Origin: Branchiostoma floridae
Lineage: Eukaryota; Chordata; Leptocardii; Amphioxiformes; Branchiostomatidae
NCBI RefSeq assembly: GCF_000003815.2
Contig: NC_049990.1
Location: forward strand, 8,160,758-8,224,757
Direction of reading: 5' to 3'
Length of the DNA: 64,000 nt
Shown here piece after piece: positions 34,801 to 46,200 of this stretch. Made by a program: the position numbers and the translations under genes. Positions within the stretch are counted from its first letter, which is position 1; every line of letters starts with the position of its first letter. The notes under the pieces were generated by a model that was not told the origin of the DNA, did no database searches, and saw only the letters and a list, made by a program, of their open reading frames with translations.

Positions 34801-35202
34801 CTTGGTATTGACGTAAATCGGGTTCACCCAGTATATTTTTCTTACAAAGTAGAATGCTGAGACTGTTAGATTAAAAGTGACTCATTTCTGTGTTTCTATC
34901 ATCAACAGGATTTCTTGGCGCGGTTCGAGGTAAGTGACGTCACTTTGTCAGTAATCTCATGACGTAATAGATATGACGTAACTGAGTCCTTTTGGTCATC
35001 AGACGTTGAGCAAAGTGGAATTAACTTCAACTGCAGTCGTAACTCTGCATCATCTATAGATTTTGTATCGCTTCTGGTCATTTGGAACAACCAATTTGTA
35101 CTTTTTTCCCAGGCGCTGCCAAAGATCGCAGCATACATGAAATCTGACCGCTTCATGAGTCGTCCTATCAACAACAAGATGGCCAAATTTGGCGCCGAAT
35201 GA
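25829..35202 (+). CDS. Mu-class glutathione S-transferase
   Basis: One of four first exons (25829-25861 shown here) joins 31590-31665, 32513-32577, 32821-32902, 33311-33411, 33834-33929, 34362-34451, 34909-34929 and 35113-35202. With the first exon the product is 217 residues. Exon lengths 76, 65, 82, 101, 96 and 90 equal those of vertebrate mu GST genes; the vertebrate 111-base exon is split here into 90+21. The enzyme conjugates glutathione to electrophiles in the cytosol as a dimer. Visible glutathione-site features are Tyr-Trp in LGYWNIRG, Trp and Lys in SEWLNEK, Asn in FPN, and Gln-Ser in [24 protein letters not shown] and WFAGDKVTFVDF are mu signatures. Class assignment is secure; which first exons are used in vivo is unknown. 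Confidence 0.92.
27539..27574 (+). CDS. GST candidate first exon 1b
   Basis: Encodes [12 protein letters not shown] and ends at GT in phase 0, the same phase as the body exon 31590-31665. Its 36 bases equal the first exon of vertebrate mu genes. The catalytic Tyr and the next Trp are kept, and the usual Ile is Thr. A direct 24-base duplication follows and supplies a second in-frame donor at 27599. Confidence 0.7.
28390..28425 (+). CDS. GST candidate first exon 1c
   Basis: Encodes [12 protein letters not shown] and ends at GTGAGT in phase 0. The Trp that normally follows the catalytic Tyr and contacts glutathione is Tyr here. Upstream lie the shared unit sequences and GAATCGAAGCC, which is also found before exon 1d. 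Confidence 0.7.
29467..29508 (+). CDS. GST candidate first exon 1d
   Basis: Encodes [14 protein letters not shown], two residues longer than 1b and 1c, and ends at GTGAGT in phase 0. It is the nearest first exon to the common body (about 2.1 kb). The 5' flank shares GGACAGTCCA and GAAACGAAGCC with the flank of exon 1c. Confidence 0.7.
30513..31142 (+). repeat. About 630-bp T-rich low-complexity tract
   Basis: The plus strand is almost only T, interrupted by single G, A or C at irregular spacing, with runs of 8-20 T. It lies in the GST intron between first exon 1d and the first common exon. It produces artificial poly-Phe frames. Assembly or base-calling error is possible in such a stretch. 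Confidence 0.9.
31590..31665 (+). CDS. GST first common body exon
   Basis: Encodes [20 protein letters not shown] and continues to a phase 1 donor (ACCAG then GTGGGG). It is 76 bases long, as in vertebrate mu genes, and accepts phase 0 from any of the four first exons. The leading Leu is the residue that follows the conserved Arg-Gly of the glutathione site. Confidence 0.88.
34909..34929 (+). CDS. GST 21-base micro-exon
   Basis: Encodes DFLARFE between ATCAACAG and GTAAGTGA. With the 90-base exon at 34362-34451 it makes 111 bases, the size of the undivided vertebrate exon, so an intron has been gained here or lost in vertebrates. The residues align with DFISRFE of human mu enzymes. Confidence 0.85.
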
Positions 35203-35247
35203 GGACGTCCGAGTGATCGTCTCCTTTGTATCGTCTCAACCGGACAT

Positions 35248-35302
35248 ATTAAAGATTTGCACATCATCCCGATGACCATGTACTGTGAATGTCAGAAATA
35301 AA
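35248..35302 (+). terminator. GST polyadenylation signals
   Basis: ATTAAA at 35248-35253 and AATAAA at 35297-35302 lie 46 and 95 bases after the GST stop codon. Either could direct cleavage. Confidence 0.6.
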
Positions 35303-35481
35303 TCTGCGTTGAAAAAATGGCGTTAAATCTGCTCATGTAATAACTGTTGTTGTGGCCATAACTTATACATTCAAGATTGTTACCTTAACCGATACAAAAA
35401 CAAACTTGTTTTGAGGAGAGGAGATCGGATATAATAAATTGCTTCCATAGCGACAAAGAAAAAACTACATACACAATTTTG

Positions 35482-35487
35482 TTTATT
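35482..35487 (-). terminator. Polyadenylation signal of the first glycine-receptor-like gene
   Basis: TTTATT on the plus strand is AATAAA on the minus strand, 160 bases after the stop codon at 35647-35649. The GST signal at 35297-35302 faces it, so the two genes end tail to tail within about 180 bases. Confidence 0.5.
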
Positions 35488-35573
35488 TGTTTTATCGCTG
35501 TGAGGCAGATAGCAAAGTTGTAGCAAGATAATTATGGTACTTCGTGGTATATGATTGAGACAACAAATATTTA

Positions 35574-35630
35574 CATGTCAGGGGTCTTCACCTTTGACCT
35601 GCGCATGCGTATGTGGGATCCCTGAATAGG
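35574..35630. repeat. Single arm of a dispersed inverted-repeat family
   Basis: ACATGTCAGGGGTCTTCACC and CTTTGACCTGCGCATGCG match the right arm of the element at 45996-46200. Here only one arm is present, inside the 3' UTR of the minus-strand channel gene. A weaker relative occurs at about 62790-62855. Confidence 0.5.
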
Positions 35631-35646
35631 CCTATTAACTTGTCTT

Positions 35647-38600
35647 TCACATGACGTATTTACACCAGAACGCGATGTTGAAGACCAGGAAGAGTGTCGG
35701 GAAGAGGATTCTGGACACGACGTCCATTTTGCTCGCCAGATTGACGTGGATGCTGATGACGTCATCGGCGGCCATCTTGTCATGTCGCTCTTGTGCCACG
35801 CTCCACTCCGGAACATCATTGTGGTTTGGTTCTTTCATTGTTATCTGAAAAGAGTCAAGCCAAGTTGCATAACGTTGCAGCAGACAACTTTTCAGTGACC
35901 GTCTGTCACATTTCTCAGGGCAAAACTGACTTCGATAGTATCAATTCGTATGTGACAAACGTCTTACCACTGCACAGCGACACCTAGCTGCAGTACAAAG
36001 TAGAATCAGCCTTTATTGTCCTGAACAAGGCGACAGACGGTCACCGAAACTGGGATGCCTTGCTAAATAAAGGCCATGCAAATGCAGTAACGTTATAACC
36101 GTTATAATAAAAAAAAATCTCTGATATTTGTATTGGATGAAAATGTCTTTGTATTACAGTCAAACAAGTGGCTAGTTCAGGTAAGCGAGAAACATATTCT
36201 GAGGGACAACCAAACAGTGACCACAATGAGCGGGCCTATTACATTTAAAATGGTCATTAGTGAAGATACAGCGGGCACACAATCATCATCATCAGTTGAC
36301 CTATCGTCGGGGTTATACCAGCCTTTACAGGTGACATACCCTTTCGTTAGCTAATACAAGACGGGTGACTGATGTAAGTCACCATGCGATATGGGTACAA
36401 ACCGTAATTAGAAACCTTACCTACCTTGACAAGTTGCGGTACGGCTAGGGCGGCCTTGTTATCGTAGCGAAGTAGACGCCCCAGCGGCCCTGTGAACCTC
36501 GATCGTCGCCTGAAGACGTAGTGAACCAAGGCGAACTCCACCACGGTGGAGAACACGAACACCGCGCAGGTCAGCATGTAGATGTCGATGGCTCGTGTGT
36601 ACGACAGTCTAGGGAGAAATCATATGGGATATTGTACTTTTAGACACAACGTTACTACTTCACAGCCTCTTTGTTTCACCAACATACGATTCCATGAAAT
36701 GCAAATAGTAAATAACCCTTTGTGAGCGTTGTGCAATTTTCTCAATATCTGAAAACATCCAATTTTACAATCTTCTCGCAGCGCTCTAGTAGAGTGTTTG
36801 ACTCTGAAACTACATCATGCGATAAAACAAAGAGGCTTACAATCTATTTCATATAAAACCTACGTTCCATCAAATCAGATTATTCTTCATCGGAGATTCG
36901 TGCTTTTCCTTCCTTAATTTTGTAACGTTATCAATCGAAAACAAAGATTTATCCCAATGCCACCAACATCACCTGGGACTAAAATAAAAAGAGAAGGGAG
37001 AATGTAGAGTTACACAATGCTCTGATCAGTTAGAGTATAAACGAACCTTGTTACATAATCATACCCTTTATCAAACTTGACCTTTTGGCGAACTTGATGT
37101 CGACTTTACACACGATGTGTGTGAAACCCTAACAGCCTTATTCTACCAGCTACGAAAATACAGTTTGACTCTGCAGTTCACGGCAGTACCTCGGTGTGGC
37201 GCCGTTAGAGTAGCTGGAGAGAGTTATGGAAGCCAGCATGGTGGTGATGCCGAGCGCGACCCGGGCAGGCACGCTGTCCGGACTGATCCAGAACGACATC
37301 CAGGACAGGATCACCAGGAATATGCTGAAATTGATGATAGTAAGGATTGAATCAATGTCATAATTAGTGTCTCTTACAGACACATATACAGAGACACAGA
37401 CAGACACACGCGCGCGCGCACACACACAAAACATGCATTCATACACTCATTGACGTATTCCCGAATACAAATACAGACGTTCACACACTCAAATACATGT
37501 ATATATGCATAAAATCAAAACAATGTTATCTTTATTCCTACTTTGTCTAGTGCTTTGCACATCAAAAGTGATAGATGAAAACAATACTCTCTCTTCTAGA
37601 AAGAAAATTACCACGTGCAAGAATCGACATGTACAAATGCTCTAGATAACCATCTCCTACCATGGTAGAAACGCCTGTAGAATGTAGTGTTCGAAGCGAC
37701 GGGACAGGATAAAGGTGGCTTTGACACAAGAAAACGTGCCTGTAAAAGTAGAAGAAAGAAAGGTAATATTTGCAAGCAAATACAGAATGTTACCTTCACA
37801 TGTTGTAGTCTAACACTGGCAACTGTTTTGTTCATTCTTATTTGAACACATTTCTAAATGTAGTGACCCGAGCCCCTCTAGAACTGACATTGCTACATTG
37901 TGTAACCGAACACCACATGGTGCCTGCTACTTTACCGGTTACCATGGTGACAGCCGTCTGGTCCATGTCGTTAATTGACCTTATTTGTGCGGAGAAGAAG
38001 AAGAAGAAGAAACAAAGCAAAAACAATATGTTCCCTTCTGTGAAGGTAACATAAAAAACACAAGGATGCATCAACCCCTTCGAGGGATATCCTGCAGTTC
38101 CGGAACAAGCAGCTAGGGGTTCGAACATATGTCCCTTCCTTGCGTACACAAGACTATCTATAATTTAGTGACTATAACGTTACATCCTTCAGATCAAAAC
38201 GTAATATCAGCAAATCAGTAAAACAGTACTATAGTAAGCAGCTGGGGAGTCAAAAAGGTATTTGTCGAAAGAGAATCTATTCAGGTATGATCGAGCTATC
38301 GTGTTTACACACTCGCACACATGAACGCTGCCTAAAACATAACCTTCAGACGAAGGTTAAAGGTGTCCAATATGTCCATGAGGGCTTTCAAGGGTACAAG
38401 TAGATATGATCTGAATGCATTAGAATTTCCATGATAAACAATACTATTCCGGTGGTCCCGGTATAGCGATAAATCCGAACTTAAAAGCTGACTCAGGAAG
38501 TGGGACATGTCCTTGGTGCTGAAGGGATATCTAGAGGTCATGCTGCACTTATCGCTCATATTAAATATACCTTTCCATTTCTCCTTGCTCGTATATTCAT

Positions 38601-41600
38601 CAAAGCATGGCTTGATTTAACGTTATATAAAAATAGAGCTAAATGTATCCATGCTTTAGTTTCTTGGTACCGTTTTGTTCTTGTGCCCGTGGATGTACAT
38701 GTGTCTGATTTGTGTGCCTGTGGATGGATTCTTACGATATTCGGTGGATGAATAGGCGTTGAAAAAACAAAATTCAAGAAGTATGACATTGGGCATACTA
38801 GCGTTTTTCTACGGTATTGCAGCGGAAGTGTCGTTTTTGCTATCTGGGGTGTTCTGGACATGCTGTGGTAGTGGGAGTGATTTTCGAGTGGTAGACAGCT
38901 GTTGGGTCAGAGAGTAAGTGGTGTAGGTTCATTCCCCCTGGTAGCTTTTATGAGCTTTATTCAAAACTTAAAAAAGAATATCTCATTTATGAATAGTATC
39001 CCTTGTCAGGCTTTGTGTATCAGGGCAAACTTTGGGATAGTATAATGGTAAGACATTTGATGATTGAACATCTTTGAATAAAATTAACAATACTTTTCTT
39101 AACTTTATTACCTTTGCCAGAATGGCTAAGGTTATGTTTTAGGCTTGTGAGTCTGTGTGTCTGTGTGTGTGTGTGTGTGTGTTAACAGCATAACTCGAGA
39201 AGCCTTTGATGGATCCCAATGATATTTGGTAGGTGGGTAGAGGTCGGGAAAACGAAGGTCAAGTTCGATAATGGGCCCCCTAGCGGCTTGCTAAGGTACT
39301 GCAGCAGAACCTCAATTTTTTATATCTCGTGTTCTGGACATGCTGTGGTCATGATTTTTGACTGGTAGATAGCCCTTGGGGCAGAGAGTAAGTGCTGTGA
39401 GTTTGGACCCCCTAGCGGCTTGTTTGGAACTGCAGGCGCCGGTTTCCTTTCAAACTTTGGACGAGAGTAACTCTACAACGTGTTGACGGATCGTCATTAT
39501 TTTTGGTATGTAGATAGAATGAGTGATGACTTACATAATGATATATTAATTATGCAAATCAACAGCTGATTTGCATAATTAATGAGGAAAATTTATAAAT
39601 CCACTGCATTCCATGATAGGACTTTCAAACTTGTTACATATGTAGCTGGGAAGGAGAGAAAAGTCGATGGATATCAATTATGCAAATGATGGCCTCATTT
39701 GCATAATTAATGAGAAAATATGAACATGTTGACAGATCATCATGTCTTTTGGTATGTTTTTCCATTTGCTTTTGGTCAAAAGTACTACCCCACTACACGA
39801 TCAAAACACGTCACGCTAGACTAGAACTCTTAAAAGACTTACCAGTGAGGTATTTGACGTCACATTGAAAAGACTTCCAATCTCCCAGATCGTACTCAGG
39901 TAACCGGATGTTGCTGTTGATCTCCAGAGGTTCCGGTTCCGCCCATTCCAGGGAAAGATCGTCGGTGGTGTACCCGTCTGACAGGATATTAGAAAACATA
40001 ACTTGTTAAATGTTACCTTCCGACCGTCCGTCTGATGCCATTGTCTTACACAATTTCATATCCATAATTATCATTGTTTGTTTGTTTGTTTGTTTGTTGA
40101 ACCTTTGTTTATTCATAAAAGCTCAAATTGGCCAGCAGGCCGCTTTTCATTGAGGTCATGAGAGAAGAGGTTAGGGTCAGAAAAAATAGGTACAGGTTAC
40201 ACCATTTAAAGTCCTACTAATTCTACACACATATCTCATACATACATGGTACAAAATACATAATACTAGTTAGTGACAGCTGCTGCATGATTAGAGTCCG
40301 TTCGAATTCGTTTTTGGTCGTTTCTGTTACTTTAAGAGTTTCTTGATTAAGAGTTAGGGCTGTATGTCTGGCGGTAGACTGTTCCATCTGATGTTAGGTC
40401 CCCGGTTGGCTATGAGATAACTGATTTCATTACACTCGTGATGATACTCACAGCTCTCCATCTGGATTCCACAACGCTGGGTATCAAACGGGAACGTTTG
40501 AAAGTTCATCGGACAGGACAGTAGAAATGACAACCTGTGGAAAGAAAACGCAGAAAGATTGAGAAATCTACGGTGTACATTACATAACATTACTTTTTTG
40601 TTTATCTGTGATTTCACGGAGGTGCTGTAATAGATTTGTGTGTTCGTTTGTTTGTATTGGTGTGCGTCTGCAGTTATTTGAATATTACAGAGTGGAAGTT
40701 GAAGTGGTGTGATAGGATACCTGGACATTTAGAAGTAAATTTTGGCTCGGGTCCAATGGTGTTCTAGTGGAGAGCAAGAGTGACTGTTGGCTACACCCAC
40801 AATTGTCAGATCGTTAGGTGGGGCTCTAACTCCTTAGAGCTTGTCTTGACGATGTTCAATCAATTGTATCAGGCTTGGACAAGGGCAAAAACCTTTGAAG
40901 AGAATTAGACAAACAAAATGTTGCTGATTTTGCTCAGCGCCCCTGCCCTTACTTCCGTGTAAATAAGATATCCCCGCTCGGGTAGATCCGGATGAGCGTG
41001 GTGTGTTCCTTCCCCTCCGGATAGGCGGCGCCCTTGCCGTTCTCAAAGAAGACGTCCGGAACCCAGAGATCCGCCAGGGCCGACTCGTCCAGGGTGACGA
41101 ACGGTTGCGTCACTTCCGGTTCGAAATTCCCATAGCGCAGGCGCGGGTCGTTCCATCTTTGCCGGAGGAAGAAGATGAGTTTGTAATCCTGGATTGAAAC
41201 GTCACAAATGGGGAAACAGTGTTACTGGTCTACTTAAATTTAAACAACATACACACAACTCAAGTTCAATTAGCTTGGGGGAGCTTTCGAGACGAACTCT
41301 GTATCTTTGTCAACCCACGTCACCTGGTACATGCACGTGGTCATCATGATGCGGGATGAACAAGAATATAGTTTTGGCCACACCACATAAATGCTATGAT
41401 GATTAGTATTATAAGAGTGGTAGCCTAGTATCACTTCATGATCAGCTACACTCAAGGCTATCACATTGATGAAGTCACTTCTACAACTGTCCAAATTGTC
41501 ACTTCTGCAAGAATACTCAAGGCTGCTTCACGACATATCATCCCATTTTCGGTATTTTCTTGTGGACCGAAATGAAACGAACATTATTTCTATCTCTATC

Positions 41601-42105
41601 TGGCGTCATGTATTAACTTGCATTTGTTGTATCAGGCCGCATATCAGTAGAATATAGGTTTGAAACAAATTGGACAGAATGAGGTCAGTTCAAAGTCATT
41701 CTAAAAGGAGAAACTCTTGGTTGAACATGCGTGCGAATAAAGCTCTTGGTATAATCAAAGGGAAGGCCATTACAGGTAGCTGTAATAGAAAGGCAATCAC
41801 ATCTTCATAATCAATAGTCCTGTCACATTAGTCCAAGGAGATCAATAGTACTTGACCTTGAAAGTCGTCCCAATCATTTTGCTCAGAGGTTTACAAAGAA
41901 GGAAAGAAAAGCCGATACATGTCCTTGGTACTGACAGGGCACCTAAGAGTCATGTAGTGGTTATCTCTCGATACCGAATATCCATAACTAGCTATAGCTA
42001 ACTCATTCTGTCTCTTTTCGTGTGTTCATTCTTCCATACCGCATAGAAACAGAAAGCCGTACATGTGCCACACAATTTTATGTTGTTCTCAATAAAGGCT
42101 TACAG

Positions 42106-42158
<53 letters not shown>

Positions 42159-43350
42159 AGATAAACAATACCGCCATTTTTCATGGAGGTGGTGATACTA
42201 ACTGTGACTTACCATTTCTGAGTCAGATATGGAACTCAGACCATTCACGTACATCTGAACTATGACTCTTACGTTGGAGCCTGCAATACATACAATATGG
42301 AACTTTGTTACGTTTTACTCGTACGAGGTACATCGACCGTTTTACATGTATACCTGCCGATTTGGCAAGAGCTAATGACCATTCTACATGGGCTACTGGT
42401 ATCTACATGTGAAATAATCCCTAAATTTTTCATACTATCTTATGCTACCGGAACCTTTGAGATTAGCAATGTTAAGAGGTGGCGATGAACAAGTTCTGAC
42501 GGCCTGTACTCATCAGGGGAACACCTGTCAGGCTTTTCATAATTTTTTTTCAGTCCGTGGAAAGAAACTGTTGCTTTTGAAGGAATTTACAGATAAATGT
42601 TACTCTTCAAGGGCTTTGGAACTCCAGTATAACAAAATACATGCTGATTAAAACTGTCAACATGACATCCCAACATTGAAATTATACATTTTCAGGTTAC
42701 ACACATTCAGATCAAAGTGTTGTATTTACCTCGGAAGTTTGGGCGGAATCTCTTGTCATATTTCGTCAGGAGGTCATACAAAGCGAATGTTCCCGTCTTG
42801 TTCTGTATAGGCCTGGATGTCCATGACAATCATCGTTTTAATGTGACGTTAGAAAGATATTAAAGTTATATATGAATATATATGAACGTTATTTCTTATA
42901 AAGGCTGCTAGTAGCAGTGCTAAAATATAGATTACGTTTAGAAGGCATGGAAACGTAAACGATAGAGCGCGGTATTCTTACTGAACTGCCATAATCTAAT
43001 TTATACGAAATTGTACGTATTACGAAATATCTATATCCCACACCACACATCCTTACTACTTCAGAAAGATTGGTATTTACCTGTTTTCCATCGCTGATGT
43101 GACGTTGTGATGATCTGTAATGTTGTTAAAAGACAACCATAAGAAATACTACTAGTAATTTGACCACGTCGCTTCAAGATTAAATATCACTCTACACAGA
43201 AGCTTGCTTTCTGTTAGGTGGGGGGGATTTGTGCGGGCATACAGAATTATGATATTACAAACATGATATTGAGTTCAACGCAAAGCGACTATTGTTATAC
43301 AGCTATTAGTGCCCATGCTTTTTGTTACAATTACACACACACACAGACAA

Positions 43351-43394
<44 letters not shown>

Positions 43395-43742
43395 GCGCAC
43401 GCACACGTACACACACGTACGCATACACACACGCACTAATGTACACGTATCAATTTCTTATTTATATCATCTTTTTTAATTCTATTCTAACAGTTTCAAT
43501 TTTAGTCATTTTAACTCTGAAGCCATATTGGTTATATTCATAAAACACTATGATCAAAATTGACGATCTATCGTAGCCTTCCTCTGCTGATGCTGATTGT
43601 ATATTTGTGTTTACGAGCTTACCTTCTGACGCCAAGTTTAGTGCCTACATAAAGATAATAAGGCTTCAAAGTCACGTAAGTTACCTTGTAAATCTGCCGC
43701 AGCTGCCTGTGATAAGAGGGTAAGGCACAAGACGAACAGCAT
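35647..43742 (-). CDS. Glycine-receptor-like Cys-loop anion channel subunit 1
   Basis: Eleven exons join in phase: 43685-43742, 43081-43114, 42730-42812, 42213-42280, 40953-41188, 40452-40534, 39843-39977, 37661-37739, 37190-37324, 36425-36608 and 35647-35844, giving 430 residues. It starts with a signal peptide (MLFVLCLTLLSQAAAA). The Cys loop is CPMNFQTFPFDTQRC; a second Cys pair brackets loop C (CDVKYLTGTFSC), a glycine-receptor trait. Four membrane segments follow. The pore segment carries PARVALGITT; Pro-Ala-Arg is the anion-selectivity signature. The M3-M4 loop is short and M4 is SRILFPTLFLVFNIAFW. Loop D (FFLRQRWNDPRL) keeps the Phe and Arg of the glycine site, loop C keeps its Tyr, Thr and Phe, and loop B reads ESYGY rather than ESFGY. 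A plasma-membrane ligand-gated chloride channel is expected; glycine as ligand is an inference. Confidence 0.92.
37401..37430. repeat. (CA/CG)n microsatellite
   Basis: A short alternating purine-pyrimidine run, ACACACGCGCGCGCGCACAC, in the intron between the TM1 and TM2 exons of channel gene 1. Confidence 0.85.
38836..39730 (+). repeat. Composite dispersed repeat with GT microsatellite
   Basis: GTTCTGGACATGCTGTGGT occurs at about 38850 and 39340, each followed by GGTAGA...GAGAGTAAGTG. CCCCCTAGCGGCTTG occurs at about 39277 and 39409. The core ATGATATTTGGTAGGTGGGT, AGGTCGGGAAAACGAAGGTC has relatives in the GST introns near 33019-33110 (GGTATGTGGGTAGG, GGGAAGACGAAG) and near 32340. A (GT)n run lies at about 39163-39181. 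This is an abundant repeat in two overlapping partial copies; its class is not determined. Confidence 0.6.
39545..39583. repeat. Perfect palindrome containing two octamer motifs
   Basis: ATTAATTATGCAAATCA and its exact complement flank five bases (ACAGC). Each arm holds ATGCAAAT, the POU octamer. A similar imperfect pair occurs at about 39675-39713. Both probably belong to the surrounding dispersed repeat. Confidence 0.8.
40077..40102 (+). repeat. (GTTT)n microsatellite
   Basis: Five to six copies of TTTG in an intron of channel gene 1. Confidence 0.9.
40709..40880. repeat. Dispersed repeat, copy 2
   Basis: Shares GGTCCAATGGTGTT, GAGCTTGTC, GATGTTCAA and TATCAGGCTT in order with 18158-18335. 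It lies in the intron between exons 40953-41188 and 40452-40534 of channel gene 1. Confidence 0.5.
41452..41525. repeat. Diverged relative of the 59522-59596 palindrome
   Basis: ACTCAAGGCTATCACATTGA at the left and a second ACTCAAGGCT near 41516, with TGAAGTCACTTCTACAACT between, resemble the repeat unit at 59522-59596. The intact inverted symmetry is lost. Confidence 0.4.
42110..42156. repeat. (GA)n microsatellite
   Basis: About 23 uninterrupted GA units in an intron of channel gene 1. Confidence 0.97.
43332..43437. repeat. (CA)n microsatellite
   Basis: A long CA run with interspersed CG and TA steps, in the first part of channel gene 1 between exons 43685-43742 and 43081-43114. Confidence 0.95.
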
Positions 43743-43809
43743 TTTCTTCAACAGTCGGCACGCAAGTCTTCAGCTCTCTCTGGATAGGAAAGCGCACGTC
43801 GGTTTGAAA

Positions 43810-44067
43810 AGGTGGTATCTCACTGAACTTTGGGCACAGGTGCGGCACTGCGGAGTTCCTTCACTGCGGCACTGTTGTGTTATTTTCGACGATTCTTTAA
43901 AATAATATAGATAACTGTCATTGCGTAATACGTAAAAGCATGGCTTCGAAGACAACAAAATACACAAAACGAAAGAAAATTCGTTTATTTATCTCTGAAA
44001 TTCGTAGAGTAATCTTTCGAACCCCGCAGTGTCGCACCGGTGCCCCAAGTGCAGTGAGATACCACCT
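43810..44067. mobile_element. MITE family M, copy 1 (upstream of channel gene 1)
   Basis: The ends are AGGTGGTATCTCACTGAACT and its near complement ending GCAGTGAGATACCACCT. The inverted match runs about 45-55 bases through CACAGGTGCGGCACTGCGG. It lies 68 bases upstream of the start codon of channel gene 1, so it is probably part of its promoter or leader. Two more copies lie in introns of channel gene 2. No frame; superfamily unknown. Confidence 0.75.
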
Positions 44068-45985
44068 AAAGAGCCGAATGTCTCATTTGCATATTGAAAA
44101 ACACAAACCCATTAGAAAGATTATCAAAAATGATGTACAGAATGACTTTTGCTACCAAAATGTGAACACAAAGCCATACACAGGGTGCCTTGCTTTCTTA
44201 TCCGTTGTGTTTATTTGAATACATAATAACAGATGTCAGTGTTTGCGCCTCTAGCGTTACGGGCCTGACAAAAAAAGTTCCTTGCGGGTTGTGTTTCAAA
44301 ATGGAACCTTTTGTTATCAGCGGTGTAACCCACACTCTGAAGAAAGGCGATCACAAAAACACTCAGCATCCGCAGACAAAGTGTTCGTTTAGATCCATGA
44401 AACATTAACATCTCTCTTAAAAGACAACTATGCAATAGTAAAGAGGCAATGCTTGTTGATAGGGTTAAGTAGTCGTTTTTGCCTTGTCAGCCAAATGAAA
44501 CGAAAGTATGCAAAGCCGGACGGGTCTTGTTCTTTGATACAGTCATACTGTCAGGAAGTGTGTATTGTGTGATTTTGTATCCCACATGCATATCATGTAT
44601 ATCGCGTAAAGCCGCAACTTTTGTATACAAAATTAGTTCTTTTGTCGCAACATTGTGCGAAATTTCTTAGGCTTTCGCACACATACTGAGTATGCAATTA
44701 GTAGCTCAAACGCCCAGATAACATTTCATCTGAATTACTTGAAGTGAAAAGGCATATCGTCACTTACCTGATTTTCTATGTACTGCTCTTCAAACGCCAA
44801 ACTTGTAACGTTACTCAATCTACGTGCTCTTTTGAGGAAATCCTATTTGATACGCACTTTGCATCACCTGATATGTGAAACATAAGATTTCACTTCCTTC
44901 TTCCGCACAGCTTTGAGTGGTCGGCGTATTCTGACACCGACTCGCGTGTCACTGTCAATATGAAGCCCCTTTCAAATAAATCAATACTGGTTTTGATTTG
45001 GTCAGATTATGGGTTGTGTATTAGCCTCCTTCGCAGACTTCGCTAGCTATGTTGATTTGATTATATGGATGACATCCTCTTGGAACTCCAACACTGATGC
45101 AAGCATGCGAAAAAAAAGTTTGGCCAAAAATGAAAGTTGTCTTTGATATGGAATGTAGGTGGTCAGGAAGGTTGAACAAATGACTGAATGTAAGGAATAT
45201 GGTATACCAAACAATAGATGCTTCATTTTAGTGCTTTTCAGATCTTATTCCTTGGAATTGTTGGCATCGGCATTTTATGATATTAGTATACTTTTCCCGA
45301 TATTTTTGTGCAACCTAAGGCATATATTTGCTCATTTTGCAGCTACTTTGTACGATATTTTGTATGGTTCAAACTTTTTTTCTTTGCAAACGTTCGAAAA
45401 TTGATGCGTGATCCATATAATCAACGTGGCCTTAGTCCTGTTAGAAGTCTGAGACGGGGCTAATCAAGTATGCACTTATTCTAATTGTGACCCCGATGTT
45501 GGTATTAAATGTTACACGAAAACATCAATATTTGATGACATCCTTTTGAATAATTGATGCTTGAATGATTTTTTTTTCGATGACGATGACGATTTTACTT
45601 GCTGTGTGCAACATGTTGGATGGGTAAAATCACAAAAAAAGCATCGTAAAAATTGATATCGTTCCATAGAGGGTGATAAAACTTTTACAAGTGTACTTGT
45701 GAATAATTTCATCAGGTAGGCAACTGACCGAGTATCAAAGTTACTTATTTATTCACAACTAAGGAGTTATATGACAACGAAGTTTCGGTGACCGTCTTCT
45801 GTTCATTATATTGACTGGTTCTACTCCGAGGTGTCGTTGCTGTCATAAATTTACAAGTTTATTTTCTCTTCTACAAGTTCAATTATGCAATGATAAACTT
45901 GTTTGTTCTGGAAAATTAAAAAAAGTTACTTCGTTTCCAAACAAAGTCATTTCCCCATATCTAACGTCTATTTTGCTGAAGGCTC
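44068..45985. other. Intergenic DNA between the two channel genes
   Basis: No exon recognised. It contains one dispersed repeat at 45064-45120 and a possible decayed relative near 45530. Confidence 0.4.
45064..45120 (+). repeat. ATGGATGACATCCTCT repeat, copy 1
   Basis: ATGGATGACATCCTCTTGGA, then ACTCCAA, TGATGCAAGCATGCGAA and an A-rich end. Related copies are at 55922-55985 and 59304-59370. The A-rich end suggests the 3' end of a retroposon. Confidence 0.6.
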
Positions 45986-45995
45986 TACAAGTGTG

Positions 45996-46200
45996 CTCAC
46001 TGATTCAACTGCGCATGCGTAGGTCAAAGTTGAAGGAACAAAACAGAAACAGAAACAAAATGCGTCTGGGCGTTGTTATGTAAACCAACCTACGGAGTAT
46101 TTATGTATATGGACACGTATAAACCACGGTCGAGAAATTGGCTTTTTTACATGTCAGAGGGCCTTCAACTTTGACCTGCGCATGTGCAGTTGGATCCGTG
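45996..46200. mobile_element. MITE-like element with GCGCATGCG arms
   Basis: TTCAACTGCGCATGCGTAGG, TCAAAGTTGAAGG on the left and CCTTCAACTTTGACC, TGCGCATGTGCAGTTGGATC on the right are inverted over about 45 bases with few mismatches, about 110 bases apart. Single arms occur at 35574-35630 and, weakly, near 62800. Confidence 0.55.

Noticed and set aside
37661-37680. Non-canonical GC donor at CTACAG/GCGTTT for channel gene 1
   Set aside because: A normal GT donor 15 bases later (CCATG then GTAGGA) keeps the frame and aligns perfectly with the TM1 start of the family.
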